Positions 31,592 through 40,030 are shown, numbered from the stretch's first letter. The stretch is 64,000 bases of DNA from Cupriavidus malaysiensis (GCF_001854325.1 NZ_CP017754.1:620001-684000), one strand, 5' to 3'. Numbers and translations are program-made. The notes: a model not told the origin generated them from the sequence alone.

Positions 31592-32246
31592 CGGGCACAC
31601 TAGCGGCCCGGCGCCGGCCGCGCCCGCCGGCGCCGTCCAGGACGGCGGCGACGCCGCCGCGCCCGCGCGCAAGCGTCCCCGCCCGGGCGAGCGCCGCATC
31701 CAGATCCTGCAGACCCTGGCCGGCATGCTCGAGCATCCGCGCGGGGAGAAGATCACCACCGCTGCGCTGGCGGCCAAGCTCGGCGTGTCCGAGGCGGCCC
31801 TGTACCGGCACTTCGCCAGCAAGGCGCAGATGTTCGAAGGCCTGATCGGCTTCATCGAGCAGTCGGTATTCGGCCTCATCAACCAGATCACCACGCAGGA
31901 AGAGCACGGCCTGCGCCAGGCGCATGCGATCGTGCGCATGCTGCTGTCCTTCGCCGAGAAGAATCCGGGCATGACGCGCGTGCTGACCGGCGAGGCGCTG
32001 GTCGGCGAGCACGAGCGCCTGCAGGAGCGCATCAACCAGATGATCGACCGCATCGAGGCCTCGCTGCGCCAGTGCCTGAAGGTCGCCGTCAGCCAGGGCG
32101 CCTTCCCGCCCGACGCGGACGTGTCGATGCGCGCCGCGCTGATCGTGTCCGCGGTGCAGGGCCAGTGGCACCGCTATGCCAAGAGCGGTTTCCGCAAGCT
32201 GCCGGGCGAGCACGCCGAGGCCCAGCTGCGCGTGCTGCTGGGCTGA
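31578..32246 (+). CDS. slmA: SlmA, nucleoid occlusion factor (TetR family)
   Basis: A 222-residue TetR-fold DNA-binding protein. After a 35-residue disordered Ala/Pro-rich start, the helix-turn-helix reads KITTAALAAKLGVSEAALYRHFASKAQMFEGL, typical of SlmA, which binds chromosomal sites and blocks FtsZ ring assembly over the nucleoid. The C-terminal domain includes GMTRVLTGEALVGEHERL, also SlmA-like. ATG at 31578 overlaps the end of the HAD gene. A TACAAT at 31527-31532 suggests its own promoter inside that gene. Confidence 0.87.
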   Translation: MMHSNGHTSGPAPAAPAGAVQDGGDAAAPARKRPRPGERRIQILQTLAGMLEHPRGEKITTAALAAKLGVSEAALYRHFASKAQMFEGLIGFIEQSVFGLINQITTQEEHGLRQAHAIVRMLLSFAEKNPGMTRVLTGEALVGEHERLQERINQMIDRIEASLRQCLKVAVSQGAFPPDADVSMRAALIVSAVQGQWHRYAKSGFRKLPGEHAEAQLRVLLG

Positions 32247-32317
32247 CGCGCTGTCGCCGGCGGTGCCCCGCCGGGCACCGCTCCGCTTCCCCGCGCCGCG
32301 ATCCACGCGGATTGCTC

Positions 32318-32323
32318 TATAAT
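32318..32323 (+). promoter_or_regulatory. -10 box of the metX leader
   Basis: A perfect TATAAT, about seven bases before the first base of the riboswitch, so the transcript should begin with the aptamer. No good -35 hexamer is seen at 17 bases upstream. Confidence 0.65.
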
Positions 32324-32328
32324 GTGCC

Positions 32329-32433
32329 GGTCGCGCCGATTTGATGACTGGCTTGCGGGCGCGCGGCAGCCAGGTGGTGTCCGGATTCCGGTACCGCCCG
32401 CCTGCGAATATAAATGCGGCTAAAGAGGTTGGG
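32329..32433 (+). promoter_or_regulatory. SAM-II-like riboswitch upstream of metX
   Basis: The order of conserved parts matches the SAM-II aptamer: TCGCGCCGATTTGATGAC, then GGCTTGCGGGCGCG closing P1, and AATATAAATGCGGCTAAAG (32407-32425) as the pseudoknot strand. An extra hairpin-forming stretch lies between the two parts, also seen in the metK leader. The class binds S-adenosylmethionine and shuts off methionine genes. The distance to the metX start (over 150 bases) and a terminator at 32513-32559 argue for transcriptional rather than translational control here. Confidence 0.82.
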
Positions 32434-32440
32434 CCGGCGC

Positions 32441-32480
32441 CACTGCAACACTGCAACACTGCGACAGAGCAACACTGCAG
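32441..32480 (+). repeat. Degenerate eight-base tandem repeat in the metX leader
   Basis: CACTGCAA, CACTGCAA, CACTGCGA, CAGAGCAA and CACTGCAG follow each other between the riboswitch and its terminator. The stretch is unlike the surrounding GC-rich sequence. It may be a recent expansion in the linker. Confidence 0.8.
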
Positions 32481-32512
32481 AGATGCCGCCGGCACGCGGG
32501 AAACCGCGGGAG

Positions 32513-32559
32513 CCCGACTTGGCTGCGATGAGGTTTGCGCAATGCCGGTCGGGTTTTTT
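32513..32559 (+). terminator. Intrinsic terminator in the metX leader
   Basis: CCCGAC (32513-32518) pairs with GTCGGG (32548-32553), with inner pairs GGC/GCC and TGCG/CGCA, followed at once by six T. It lies after the SAM-II-like aptamer and 27 bases before the metX ATG, so it is well placed to be the riboswitch's expression platform. Confidence 0.75.
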
Positions 32560-32586
32560 ATGCCCGTGCACCAACGGGCTCCATTC

Positions 32587-33759
32587 ATGACAGACGTTGC
32601 TCCGCCGCCTGCCCTGCGCGACCTGCCGCCCGATTCCGTCGGCATCGTCGCGCCGCAGCGCATGCATTTCCCCGAGCCGCTCAAGCTGCGCAACGGTTCT
32701 TCGATCGCCGGCTACGACCTGATGGTCGAGACCTACGGCACCCTCAACGCCGAGCGCAGCAACGCCGTGCTGGTCTGCCACGCGCTCAATGCCTCCCACC
32801 ACGTGGCCGGCATCTATGCCGACGACCCGCGCGACGTGGGCTGGTGGGACAATATGGTCGGTCCGGGCAAGCCGCTCGACACCGACCGTTTCTTCGTCAT
32901 CGGCGTCAACAATCTCGGTTCCTGCTTCGGCTCGACCGGCCCCATGAGTCCCAATCCGGCCACCGGCCTGCCCTATGGCGCGGCCTTCCCGGTGGTGACG
33001 GTGGAGGACTGGGTCAATGCGCAGGCGCGCGTGGCCGATGCGTTCGGCATCCGCCAGTTCGCCGCGGTGATGGGCGGCAGCCTCGGCGGCATGCAGGCGG
33101 TGGCCTGGAGCCTGATGTACCCGGAGCGCCTGCGCCACTGCATCGTGGTCGCCTCCACGCCCAAGCTGTCGGCGCAGAACATCGCCTTCAACGAGGTTGC
33201 GCGCAGCGCCATCCTGTCCGACCCCGATTTCCACGGCGGCAACTACTACGCGCACGGCGTCAAGCCCAAGCGCGGCCTGCGCGTGGCCCGCATGATCGGC
33301 CACATCACCTACCTGTCCGACGAGGACATGGCGGAGAAATTCGGCCGCGAGCTGAAGACCGAGGACATCCGCTTCTCCTTCGACGTCGAGTTCCAGGTGG
33401 AGAGCTACCTGCGCTACCAGGGCGACAAGTTCGCCGAGTATTTCGACGCCAACACCTACCTGCTGATCACGCGCGCGCTCGACTACTTCGACCCCGCGCT
33501 GGCCTTCGGCGGCAACCTGACCCGCGCGATGGCGCAGACCCAGGCGAGCTTCCTGGTGGCCAGCTTCACCACCGACTGGCGCTTCGCCCCCAACCGCAGC
33601 CGCGAGATCGTCAAGGCACTGCTCGACAACAAGCGCCCGGTCACCTACGCCGAGATCGACGCACCGCATGGCCACGACGCCTTCCTGCTCGACGACGCGC
33701 GCTACCACAACCTGATGCGCGCCTACTACGAGCGCGTCGCTGAGGAGATCGGCGCATGA
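32587..33759 (+). CDS. metX: MetX, homoserine O-acyltransferase
   Basis: A 390-residue alpha/beta-hydrolase-fold acyltransferase that activates homoserine for methionine synthesis. The nucleophile elbow is GGSLGGMQ near residue 160, with the Asp in TTDWRFAP and His in APHGHDAFL. In betaproteobacteria MetX-type enzymes may use succinyl- or acetyl-CoA, and sequence alone does not settle which. ATG at 32587 lies after the leader terminator; longer frames run through the riboswitch and are rejected. The stop overlaps the metW ATG (ATGA at 33756-33759). Confidence 0.93.
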   Translation: MTDVAPPPALRDLPPDSVGIVAPQRMHFPEPLKLRNGSSIAGYDLMVETYGTLNAERSNAVLVCHALNASHHVAGIYADDPRDVGWWDNMVGPGKPLDTDRFFVIGVNNLGSCFGSTGPMSPNPATGLPYGAAFPVVTVEDWVNAQARVADAFGIRQFAAVMGGSLGGMQAVAWSLMYPERLRHCIVVASTPKLSAQNIAFNEVARSAILSDPDFHGGNYYAHGVKPKRGLRVARMIGHITYLSDEDMAEKFGRELKTEDIRFSFDVEFQVESYLRYQGDKFAEYFDANTYLLITRALDYFDPALAFGGNLTRAMAQTQASFLVASFTTDWRFAPNRSREIVKALLDNKRPVTYAEIDAPHGHDAFLLDDARYHNLMRAYYERVAEEIGA

Positions 33760-34367
33760 ATGCCGCGGCCAATCCCAATATCCTGGCGCTGCGCCCCGAC
33801 TTCCGCGCCATCGCGCGCTGGGTCGAGCCGAACTCGACCGTGCTCGATCTCGGCTGCGGCGACGGCAGCCTGCTGCGCGTGCTGCAGGACGAACTGTCGG
33901 TGCAGGCCTACGGCGTGGAGATCCGCGACGAGGGCGTGCTGTCGTGCGCGCAGAAGGGTGTGCACGTGATCCAGCAGGACCTGGAGGGCGGGCTCAAGCT
34001 GTTCGAGGACAAGAGCTTCGACACGGTGATCCTGTCGCAGACCCTGCAGACCATCCACAACACCGCGCAGGTGCTGCGCGACACGCTGCGCGTGGGACGC
34101 GAGTGCATCGTGTCCTTCCCCAACTTCGGCTACTGGCCGCACCGGCTGTCGGTGTTCCGCGGCAGCATGCCGGTGTCGGAGTCGCTGCCCTACCAGTGGT
34201 ACGACACCCCCAACGTGCGCGTGCTGACCATCAAGGATTTCGAGGCGCTGGCGCCCAAGGTCGGCCTGCGCGTGCTCGACCGTGTGGTCATGCACGAGGG
34301 CGTGACGGTCAACTGGGCCGCCAACTGGCGCGGCAGCCTGGCCGTCTACCGCGTCTGCTCGGCCTGA
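33756..34367 (+). CDS. metW: MetW, methyltransferase-like methionine biosynthesis protein
   Basis: A 203-residue class I methyltransferase-fold protein. The SAM loop [12 protein letters not shown] is near residue 30. It overlaps metX by four bases, an arrangement conserved in many proteobacteria, where MetW is needed for or stimulates MetX activity. The last 22 bases overlap the convergent LysR gene end. The pair shares the SAM-II leader, so high SAM should lower both. Confidence 0.93.
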   Translation: MNAAANPNILALRPDFRAIARWVEPNSTVLDLGCGDGSLLRVLQDELSVQAYGVEIRDEGVLSCAQKGVHVIQQDLEGGLKLFEDKSFDTVILSQTLQTIHNTAQVLRDTLRVGRECIVSFPNFGYWPHRLSVFRGSMPVSESLPYQWYDTPNVRVLTIKDFEALAPKVGLRVLDRVVMHEGVTVNWAANWRGSLAVYRVCSA

Positions 34368-35338
34368 GCCGGCGCGGCCAGGTGGTCGATGAAGGCGCGC
34401 ACCTTGGGGGCCAGGTGCCGCGTCGGCGTGTACACGGCGTAGGCGGTGCCGGCATAGGGTTCCAGCACGCGCCAGTCGTCGAGCACGCTCACCAGGCTGC
34501 CGTCGGCCAGGCCCTGCGCCGCGGCGAAGTCGGGCACCAGCCCGATGCCGGCGCCGGCCGCGGCCATCGCCACGATGGCCGCGCTGTTGTTCACCGTTAC
34601 CCGCGGCGGCACCCGCACGGTGACCGTCTCGGCCATTTCGGCCGTGGCGTTGCTGTCGCTTTCCGCCCCTGCTGCTTTTCCCGCCTCTGCCGTTTCCCCC
34701 TCCGTCGCGCGGTCCTCGCGCCGCAGCGTCCATTGCTCGCCGAATGCGCCGTAGCCCAGGTACAGGCAAGGCAGCGCCGGCAGTGCCGCGGGCGTGCCTG
34801 GCACGCCGTGGCGTGCCAGGAAGGCCGGTGCGGCCACCAGCCGGTAGCGCACCGCGCATAGCGGCCGCGCCACCAGGCCCGGCGCCAGGTCGCGCGCGAT
34901 GCGCACGGCCACGTCGACGCCTTCCTCGACCAGGTCCACCAGGCGATCGGTCAGCGACAGTTGCAGCTCCAGTCCCGCATGGCGCGCCAGCAGCGCGGGC
35001 AGGCGCGGGGCCAGCCAGGCCTGGCCGAACGAGACCGGGGCGCTGACGCGCAGCAGGCCACGCGGCTCGCCTGGCTGGGCGCCGGCCAGCGCCTCGACCT
35101 CGCGCGCGCCCGCCAGCATGCGCGTGCAGGCCGCGTAGACCGCACGGCCCGGCTCGGTCAGCGCGACCGCGCGCGTGGTCCGCTGCAGCAGGGCGGTGCC
35201 CAGCGCCGCCTCCAGCCGCGACACATGGCGGCTGGCCGCCGAAGGTGTCATGCCGAGCTGGCGCGCGGCCGCTGAGAAACTGCCGGCATCGACCACGCGG
35301 GCGAACACGGCCATGGCATTGAGGGAGGGCATCGGCAT
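34346..35338 (-). CDS. LysR-family regulator with an acidic insertion
   Basis: A 330-residue LysR regulator. The N-terminal helix-turn-helix is typical (AMAVFARVVDAGSFSAAARQLGMTPSAASRHVSRLE), and the effector domain is of the CrgA/AaeR-like group (LLRVSAPVSFGQAWLAPRLP). Within the effector domain, after GAFGEQWTLRRED, about 28 residues rich in Ala, Glu, Thr and Ser (TEGETAEAGKAAGAESDSN and on) replace a short loop; the protein is longer than the usual 300 as a result. Divergent from the EamA exporter gene, its likely target. Confidence 0.87.
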   Translation of the reverse strand: MPMPSLNAMAVFARVVDAGSFSAAARQLGMTPSAASRHVSRLEAALGTALLQRTTRAVALTEPGRAVYAACTRMLAGAREVEALAGAQPGEPRGLLRVSAPVSFGQAWLAPRLPALLARHAGLELQLSLTDRLVDLVEEGVDVAVRIARDLAPGLVARPLCAVRYRLVAAPAFLARHGVPGTPAALPALPCLYLGYGAFGEQWTLRREDRATEGETAEAGKAAGAESDSNATAEMAETVTVRVPPRVTVNNSAAIVAMAAAGAGIGLVPDFAAAQGLADGSLVSVLDDWRVLEPYAGTAYAVYTPTRHLAPKVRAFIDHLAAPAQAEQTR

Positions 35339-35475
35339 CCGCAGTCGCTCCTTGGGGTGTCGGATTTTGACTTTTTGTCACATGGTAATTGTTCAGTGGA
35401 CGGATTGTTGATCTGGATGGCGGGTGGAAGAATGGCCCGCACCGGTCCTCCGCTGACCTCGACGCAAATCCCGAC

Positions 35476-36390
35476 ATGACGAATCCCGCATCCGCGCCGC
35501 CGGCGCACGCCGCGACAGGCGGCACCTGGCGCATGGTCGCCGCCATGGCGCTGTCCGGCACCATCGGCGCTTTCGTGGTGATGAGCGGCCAGCCGCCCAT
35601 CGACGTGGTCTGGTTCCGTTGCCTGCTGGGCGGCCTGGCGCTGCTCGGCGCGCTGGCGCTGCAGCGGGGCTGGAGGCCCATGGACACACGCCAGTGGAGC
35701 TGGCTGGCGCTCGGCGGCATCGCCCTGATCCTGAACTGGATCTGCCTGTTCTCGGCCTACCGCTACAGCGGCATCTCGATCGCCACCGTGGTCTATCACA
35801 CCCAGCCCTTCTTCCTGCTGTGGCTGGTGGCGCTGTTCCAGCGCGAGCGCGTGGGCGCCGGGCGGCTGCCGTGGCTGCTGCTGGCCTTTGCCGGTGTCGT
35901 GCTGATCACCGGGCTGGAGCACGGCGGCAGCGGCACGCCTGGCCGGCTGCTGGCCGGCGTCGCGCTGTCCCTGGTTGCGGCCCTGCTGTATGCCGTCACC
36001 ACCTTCGCCACGCGCCGGCTGCAGGGCCTGCCGCCGGCCCAGATCGCCGGCCTGCAGATGCTGCTGGGAGTGCCGCTGCTGCTGCCGCTGGCCCACCCGG
36101 CCCCGGGCAGCTACGGCGCGCAGGCCTGGGGGGCGCTGCTGGCGCTGGGGCTGCTGCATACCGGCGTGATGTACACCTGGCTGTATGCCGCCTTCCAGCG
36201 CCTCGGCGTGCTGTCGATCGCGACCCTGTCCTTCATCTATCCGCTGGTCGCCATCGCGATCGATGTGCTCGTCTTTCGCGTCGTGCTGAGCCCGGCGCAA
36301 CTGGCGGGCATGGCCCTGGTGCTGCTGGCCGTGGTTGCCAACCAGCGCGGCTGGCAACTGCCGGGCGGACGCCAGGCTGCGGGCCGTTGA
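35476..36390 (+). CDS. EamA/RhaT-family (DMT) exporter
   Basis: A 304-residue membrane protein with ten predicted helices in two EamA halves. Seen: AMALSGTIGAFVVMSGQPPIDVVWFR at the N-terminus, ALILNWICLFSAYRYSGISIATVVYHTQPFF in the first half, and TGVMYTWLYAAFQRLGVLSIATLSFIYPLVAI in the second. Substrate unknown, often amino acids or metabolites. The gene is divergent from the LysR gene, 137 bases between starts. No Shine-Dalgarno is evident at the chosen ATG; an earlier ATG at 35389 would add 29 unconserved residues. Confidence 0.85.
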   Translation: MTNPASAPPAHAATGGTWRMVAAMALSGTIGAFVVMSGQPPIDVVWFRCLLGGLALLGALALQRGWRPMDTRQWSWLALGGIALILNWICLFSAYRYSGISIATVVYHTQPFFLLWLVALFQRERVGAGRLPWLLLAFAGVVLITGLEHGGSGTPGRLLAGVALSLVAALLYAVTTFATRRLQGLPPAQIAGLQMLLGVPLLLPLAHPAPGSYGAQAWGALLALGLLHTGVMYTWLYAAFQRLGVLSIATLSFIYPLVAIAIDVLVFRVVLSPAQLAGMALVLLAVVANQRGWQLPGGRQAAGR

Positions 36391-36451
36391 AGGCAGCCGG
36401 GCCAGGGCGGGCTCATGCGGGCGATCTGCCGGCCGTGGCACGCGACCAGGC

Positions 36452-36480
36452 TTGACGGTCAGGCTGACTACGACTACTGT
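36452..36480 (+). promoter_or_regulatory. Candidate sigma-70 promoter of the thioesterase gene
   Basis: TTGACG (36452-36457) and TACTGT (36475-36480) are separated by exactly 17 bases, 33 bases before the ATG at 36514. A short inverted repeat CGTT-ACCG-AACG lies between promoter and start. Confidence 0.45.
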
Positions 36481-36513
36481 AGCCATCGTTACCGAACGAT
36501 CGTACTTTTTTCC

Positions 36514-37365
36514 ATGTCCTCAGTCTCCGCAGTTTCCGCAGACGCGGCCGGAACGCTGGCGCCGCACCCCTTCGACGACGCGCTGGCGCTCGAGCCGGCC
36601 GGTCCCGACCGCTTCCTCGGCCGCACCACGCCGGCCTACTGGAACATGATCGGCCCCTTCGGCGGCATCACCGCCGCCACGCTGCTGCAGGCGGTGCTGC
36701 AGCATCCGCAGCGGCTGGGCGACCCGATCGCGCTGACCGTGAACTTCGCCGGCCCGATCGCCGAAGGTCCGTTCGAGATCGAGGCGCGGCCCTCGCGCAC
36801 CAACCGCTCGACCCAGCACTGGAGCCTGGAACTGCGCCAGCAGGGCGTGGTGGCGACCACCGCCAGCGCCGTCTTCGCCGTGCGACGCGAGACCTGGGGT
36901 TGCGGCGAGGCCGTGCGTCCGGAGGCGCCGCCGCCGGAGCAGGTGCCGGCGGCGGGCGGCTTCGCCCCGGTGCGCTGGCTCAAGGCCTACGATATGCGCC
37001 CGCTGCGCGGTGCCAAGCCGAGCGCCGAGGCAGGCACGGAGCATCCGGACAGCCTGACGCAGTTCTGGCTGCGCGACGCGCCGGCGCGTACGCCCGACTT
37101 TGCCGCCGTGGCTTCGTGGTGCGATACCTTCTATCCGCGCATCTTCCTCAAGCGCGCCGGCTTCGTGCCGGCCGGCACGGTGTCGCTGACCACCTATTTC
37201 CATGCCGACGCCGCCACGCTGGCGGCGCTGGGCGACAGCCACGTGCTGGCCAGCGCCCGGGCGCAGGTGTTCCGGCAGGGCTACTTCGACCAGAGCGCGC
37301 AGATCTGGAGCGCCGCCGGCGAGCTGCTGGCGACCTCGCACCAGATCGTCTACTACAAGGAATAG
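36514..37365 (+). CDS. TesB-like acyl-CoA thioesterase (double hotdog)
   Basis: A 283-residue double-hotdog thioesterase-family protein. The first hotdog holds YWNMIGPFGGITAATLLQA; the second holds SLTTYFHADAATLAALGD. Unlike classic TesB the active-site Asp/Gln/Thr signature is not obvious by eye, as in the PF13622 thioesterase-like group. Substrate unknown. It stands alone between the exporter and the convergent AmpG-like gene, with a candidate promoter of its own. Confidence 0.8.
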   Translation: MSSVSAVSADAAGTLAPHPFDDALALEPAGPDRFLGRTTPAYWNMIGPFGGITAATLLQAVLQHPQRLGDPIALTVNFAGPIAEGPFEIEARPSRTNRSTQHWSLELRQQGVVATTASAVFAVRRETWGCGEAVRPEAPPPEQVPAAGGFAPVRWLKAYDMRPLRGAKPSAEAGTEHPDSLTQFWLRDAPARTPDFAAVASWCDTFYPRIFLKRAGFVPAGTVSLTTYFHADAATLAALGDSHVLASARAQVFRQGYFDQSAQIWSAAGELLATSHQIVYYKE

Positions 37366-37407
37366 CCGGCGGCGGGCCCGGTGCCGGTGGAGGTTGCCGG
37401 CCCCGGC

Positions 37408-37440
37408 TGCCGGCTTCAGTTGCCGGCTTCAGTTGCCGGC
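37408..37440. repeat. 13-base tandem duplication over the stop codon of the AmpG-like gene
   Basis: TGCCGGCTTCAGT occurs twice (37408-37420, 37421-37433) followed by a partial copy, TGCCGGC. The stop codon used (37429-37431) lies in the second copy, and the duplicate carries another TGA just downstream on the minus strand. Confidence 0.9.
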
Positions 37441-38685
37441 GCGGGCCTCGGCCTCGTAGCGGTGGATGGTGCCGCGCATGGCGCGCAGCAGCAGCACGCC
37501 CGGAATCGCGATGGCCACCGTGCCGAGATAGAAGGGCGCCCAGCCCCAGGCTTCCACCAGGTAGCCCGAACTCGGTCCCACATAGACGCGGCCGATCGAA
37601 GCCAGCGCTGACAGCAGTGCATACTGCGTGGCCGAGAAGGAGCGGTTGCACAAGGCCATCAGCAGCGCGACGAAGGCGGCCGTGCCCATGCCGCCGCACA
37701 GGTTCTCCACGCCGATGGCGGCGCCCATGGTCCACAGGTGCTGCGGCGTGACCGCCAGCATCCAGTAGCCCAGGTTGGACACGGCCTGCAGCACGCCGAA
37801 CAGCAGCAGGGAGCGGTACAGGCCCAGGCGCACCATCAGCGTGCCGCCGAACAGGGCGCCGACGATGGTGGCGGCCAGGCCCAGCGTCTTGTTGACGATG
37901 CCGACCTCGCCCGCCGAAAAGCCGACGCCGCGGATCAGGAAGGTGGTCGAGAGCGCGCCGGCGAAGGCATCGCCCAGCTTGTACAGCACGATCAGCAGCA
38001 GGAGCCACCAGGCCCCGGGGCGCGAGAAGAAGTCGCGCAGCGGGCCGAGCACCGCCTCTTCCAGCGAGCGCGGCGCGCGCGCCGGCGCGTCCGGCTCGGG
38101 CGCCCACAGCAGGGACAGCACGCAGGCGGCCATCAGCGCCGCCATCAGCAGGTACATCTGCGGCCAGCCCAGCACGCGGTCGGCCAGCCACAGCGCCAGT
38201 CCACCCGAGACCAGCATGGCCAGCCGGTAGCCCAGCACCTTGACCGCCGCGCCCACGCCGCGCTCGGCCGGCTGCAGCACATCGGTGCTGTAGGCGTCGA
38301 AGACGATGTCCTGCGAGGCCGACAGGAAGGCCACCAGCGCGGCCAGCGCGGCCAGTGCCCACAGCGCTTCGCGCGGCGGGCAGAAGGCCATGCCGGCGAT
38401 GGCGGCGGCGAGGCCGAGCTGGGTCAGCAACAGCCAGCCGCGGCGGCGGCCCAGCCGCGGCGGCGTGTAGCGGTCCATCAGCGGCGCCCACAGGAATTTG
38501 AAGATATAGGCCTGGCCCACCAGGGAGAAGAAGCCGATCGTCTTGATGTCCAGGCCCTCGACGGTCATCCAGGCCTGCAGCGTGCCGGAGGTCAGCGCCA
38601 GCGGCAGGCCGGATGCGAAGCCCAGCGCCAGCATGGCGCCGATACGGCGGTTGCGGAAGATGTCGAGATAGTCGTGGAAGGTCAT
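37429..38685 (-). CDS. AmpG-like MFS transporter
   Basis: A 418-residue major facilitator with twelve predicted helices, of the AmpG (muropeptide permease) type: LGFASGLPLALTSGTLQAWM at the N-terminus, FSLVGQAYIFKFLWAPLMDRY, LSASQDIVFDAYSTDVL and the second-half GIVNKTLGLAATIVGALFGG. AmpG imports anhydromuropeptides for cell-wall recycling and beta-lactamase induction. ATG at 38685 was chosen over a longer, unconserved opening. The gene is convergent with the thioesterase. Confidence 0.87.
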   Translation of the reverse strand: MTFHDYLDIFRNRRIGAMLALGFASGLPLALTSGTLQAWMTVEGLDIKTIGFFSLVGQAYIFKFLWAPLMDRYTPPRLGRRRGWLLLTQLGLAAAIAGMAFCPPREALWALAALAALVAFLSASQDIVFDAYSTDVLQPAERGVGAAVKVLGYRLAMLVSGGLALWLADRVLGWPQMYLLMAALMAACVLSLLWAPEPDAPARAPRSLEEAVLGPLRDFFSRPGAWWLLLLIVLYKLGDAFAGALSTTFLIRGVGFSAGEVGIVNKTLGLAATIVGALFGGTLMVRLGLYRSLLLFGVLQAVSNLGYWMLAVTPQHLWTMGAAIGVENLCGGMGTAAFVALLMALCNRSFSATQYALLSALASIGRVYVGPSSGYLVEAWGWAPFYLGTVAIAIPGVLLLRAMRGTIHRYEAEARAGN

Positions 38686-38779
38686 GAATGCATGGACGGA
38701 CGGCTGGGCAGGCGTGCCGGGCCGCGGCGGAATCTCGCCTGCGGCCGCGCGGGCGCCGTGTATTATTGCATCACCCTGA

Positions 38780-38829
38780 CCGGCATCCGAACGGCCTTCG
38801 CTCCCTTCGCCAGTATGCCGGCCTTTTTT
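38780..38829 (+). terminator. Terminator-like hairpin in the leader of the M48 protease gene
   Basis: CCGGCAT (38780-38786) pairs with ATGCCGG (38815-38821), then CC and six T. It lies between a TATTAT (38761-38766), a possible -10 box, and the ATG at 38848. No gene upstream runs in this direction, so it is either an attenuator or the end of a short leader RNA. Confidence 0.5.
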
Positions 38830-38847
38830 CATGACCGAGGTTGTGAC

Positions 38848-39804
38848 ATGTCCCGTCGCCAGTGTGTTCGGCAGCCCGCCAAGGCCATGCCAGGCCGGCC
38901 GCTCTGCGCGGCGCTCGGCCTTGCGCTGGTCCTGCTCCCGCTTCCGCTCCTAGCCCAGGAGGACGGCATCCGGCTCGAAGACCGCAACGCCTCGATCCGC
39001 AAGATCGTGCCGCTCGAGGATATCGAGCGGCAGGCGGCGCAGGAGTACGAGCAGATCAAGCAGGAGGCGGTGGCACAGCGCACGCTGATGCCCGACAACA
39101 ATCCGCAGCTCATCCGCCTGCGCGCGATCGCGCGCCGCCTGCTGCCCGAGACCGTGCGCTGGAACGAGCGCGCGCGGCAGTGGAACTGGGAGGTCAACCT
39201 GATCAACACCCGCCAGGTCAATGCCTTCTGCATGCCCGGCGGCAAGATCGCCTTCTACGCGGGCCTGCTCGACCGCCTCAAGCTGACCGACGACGAAGTG
39301 GCGATGGCCATGGGGCACGAGATCGCCCACGCGCTGCGCGAGCACGCGCGCGAGCGCGCTGCCCAGTCCGAGATCACCAACCTTGGCGCCAACGTGATCT
39401 CGCAGCTGTTCGGCTTCGGCAACCTGGGCAATATGGCCCTGGGCACCGGCGCCCACCTGCTGACACTGCGCTTCTCGCGCGCCGACGAGACCGAAGCCGA
39501 CCTGGTCGGCATGGACATCGCCGCGCGCGCCGGCTATGACCCGCGCTCCTCGGTCTCGCTGTGGCAGAAGATGGGCACGGTCACGCAGTCGCAGGCCGGC
39601 GCCGAATTCCTCTCCACCCATCCCTCCGGGCGCAGCCGTATCGCCGAGCTGGAGAAGCACATGCCTGAGGTGCTGCCGCTGTATGTGCAGGCGCGCAATA
39701 TGACGATGAGTGAGTTGCCGCCTTATCAGGCGAATATGAAGAATCTGGGGGATGCGCCGGTGGATAGCGGGGATGAGGATAAGCAGAGGCCGTTGAAGAA
39801 GTAG
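38848..39804 (+). CDS. Exported M48-family metallopeptidase
   Basis: A 318-residue periplasmic zinc protease of the BepA/LoiP type. A signal peptide ends near ALVLLPLPLLAQ (residue 37). The zinc motif HEIAH (MGHEIAHALREHARERAA) is near residue 155, and the third ligand glutamate is in ADETEADLVGMDIAARAGYD. Family roles include outer-membrane protein quality control. There is no TPR domain, so it is the short form. The last 35 codons use many T- and G-ending codons (AAT, GAT, TTG), unlike the rest of the gene. Confidence 0.88.
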   Translation: MSRRQCVRQPAKAMPGRPLCAALGLALVLLPLPLLAQEDGIRLEDRNASIRKIVPLEDIERQAAQEYEQIKQEAVAQRTLMPDNNPQLIRLRAIARRLLPETVRWNERARQWNWEVNLINTRQVNAFCMPGGKIAFYAGLLDRLKLTDDEVAMAMGHEIAHALREHARERAAQSEITNLGANVISQLFGFGNLGNMALGTGAHLLTLRFSRADETEADLVGMDIAARAGYDPRSSVSLWQKMGTVTQSQAGAEFLSTHPSGRSRIAELEKHMPEVLPLYVQARNMTMSELPPYQANMKNLGDAPVDSGDEDKQRPLKK

Positions 39805-39840
39805 GATGGCTGGCGCTGGCTGCTTTGGCGCTTGGGTTGG

Positions 39841-40030
39841 GGCGTTTTCGGTGTGCGAGGCAACGGCCTGTTTCGACTCCCCTGCGGGGGGAGTCGAAAC
39901 AGGCCGTTGTCACACTGACCGATACCACTCGAATCCACGCGCAAAAGCCTTGCGTCACGAAAGCGAGTCGGCTCCCCCGCAGGGGGAGTCGAAACAGGCT
40001 GTTGCCTCGCAGACCGAAATCGCCCGAACT
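39841..40030. repeat. Nested long inverted repeats
   Basis: 39861-39882 and 39888-39909 form a perfect 22-base stem with a five-base loop. A third copy of the same arm lies at 39983-40004 with one change, and its flank (40005-40030) is the inverted copy of 39841-39860 with a few changes. A short hairpin CTCCCCC-GCA-GGGGGAG is at 39972-39988. So one module is present three times, twice in direct and once in inverted orientation. The gap 39805-40180 has no gene that I can support. It may also stop transcription between the convergent M48 and argC genes. Confidence 0.9.
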
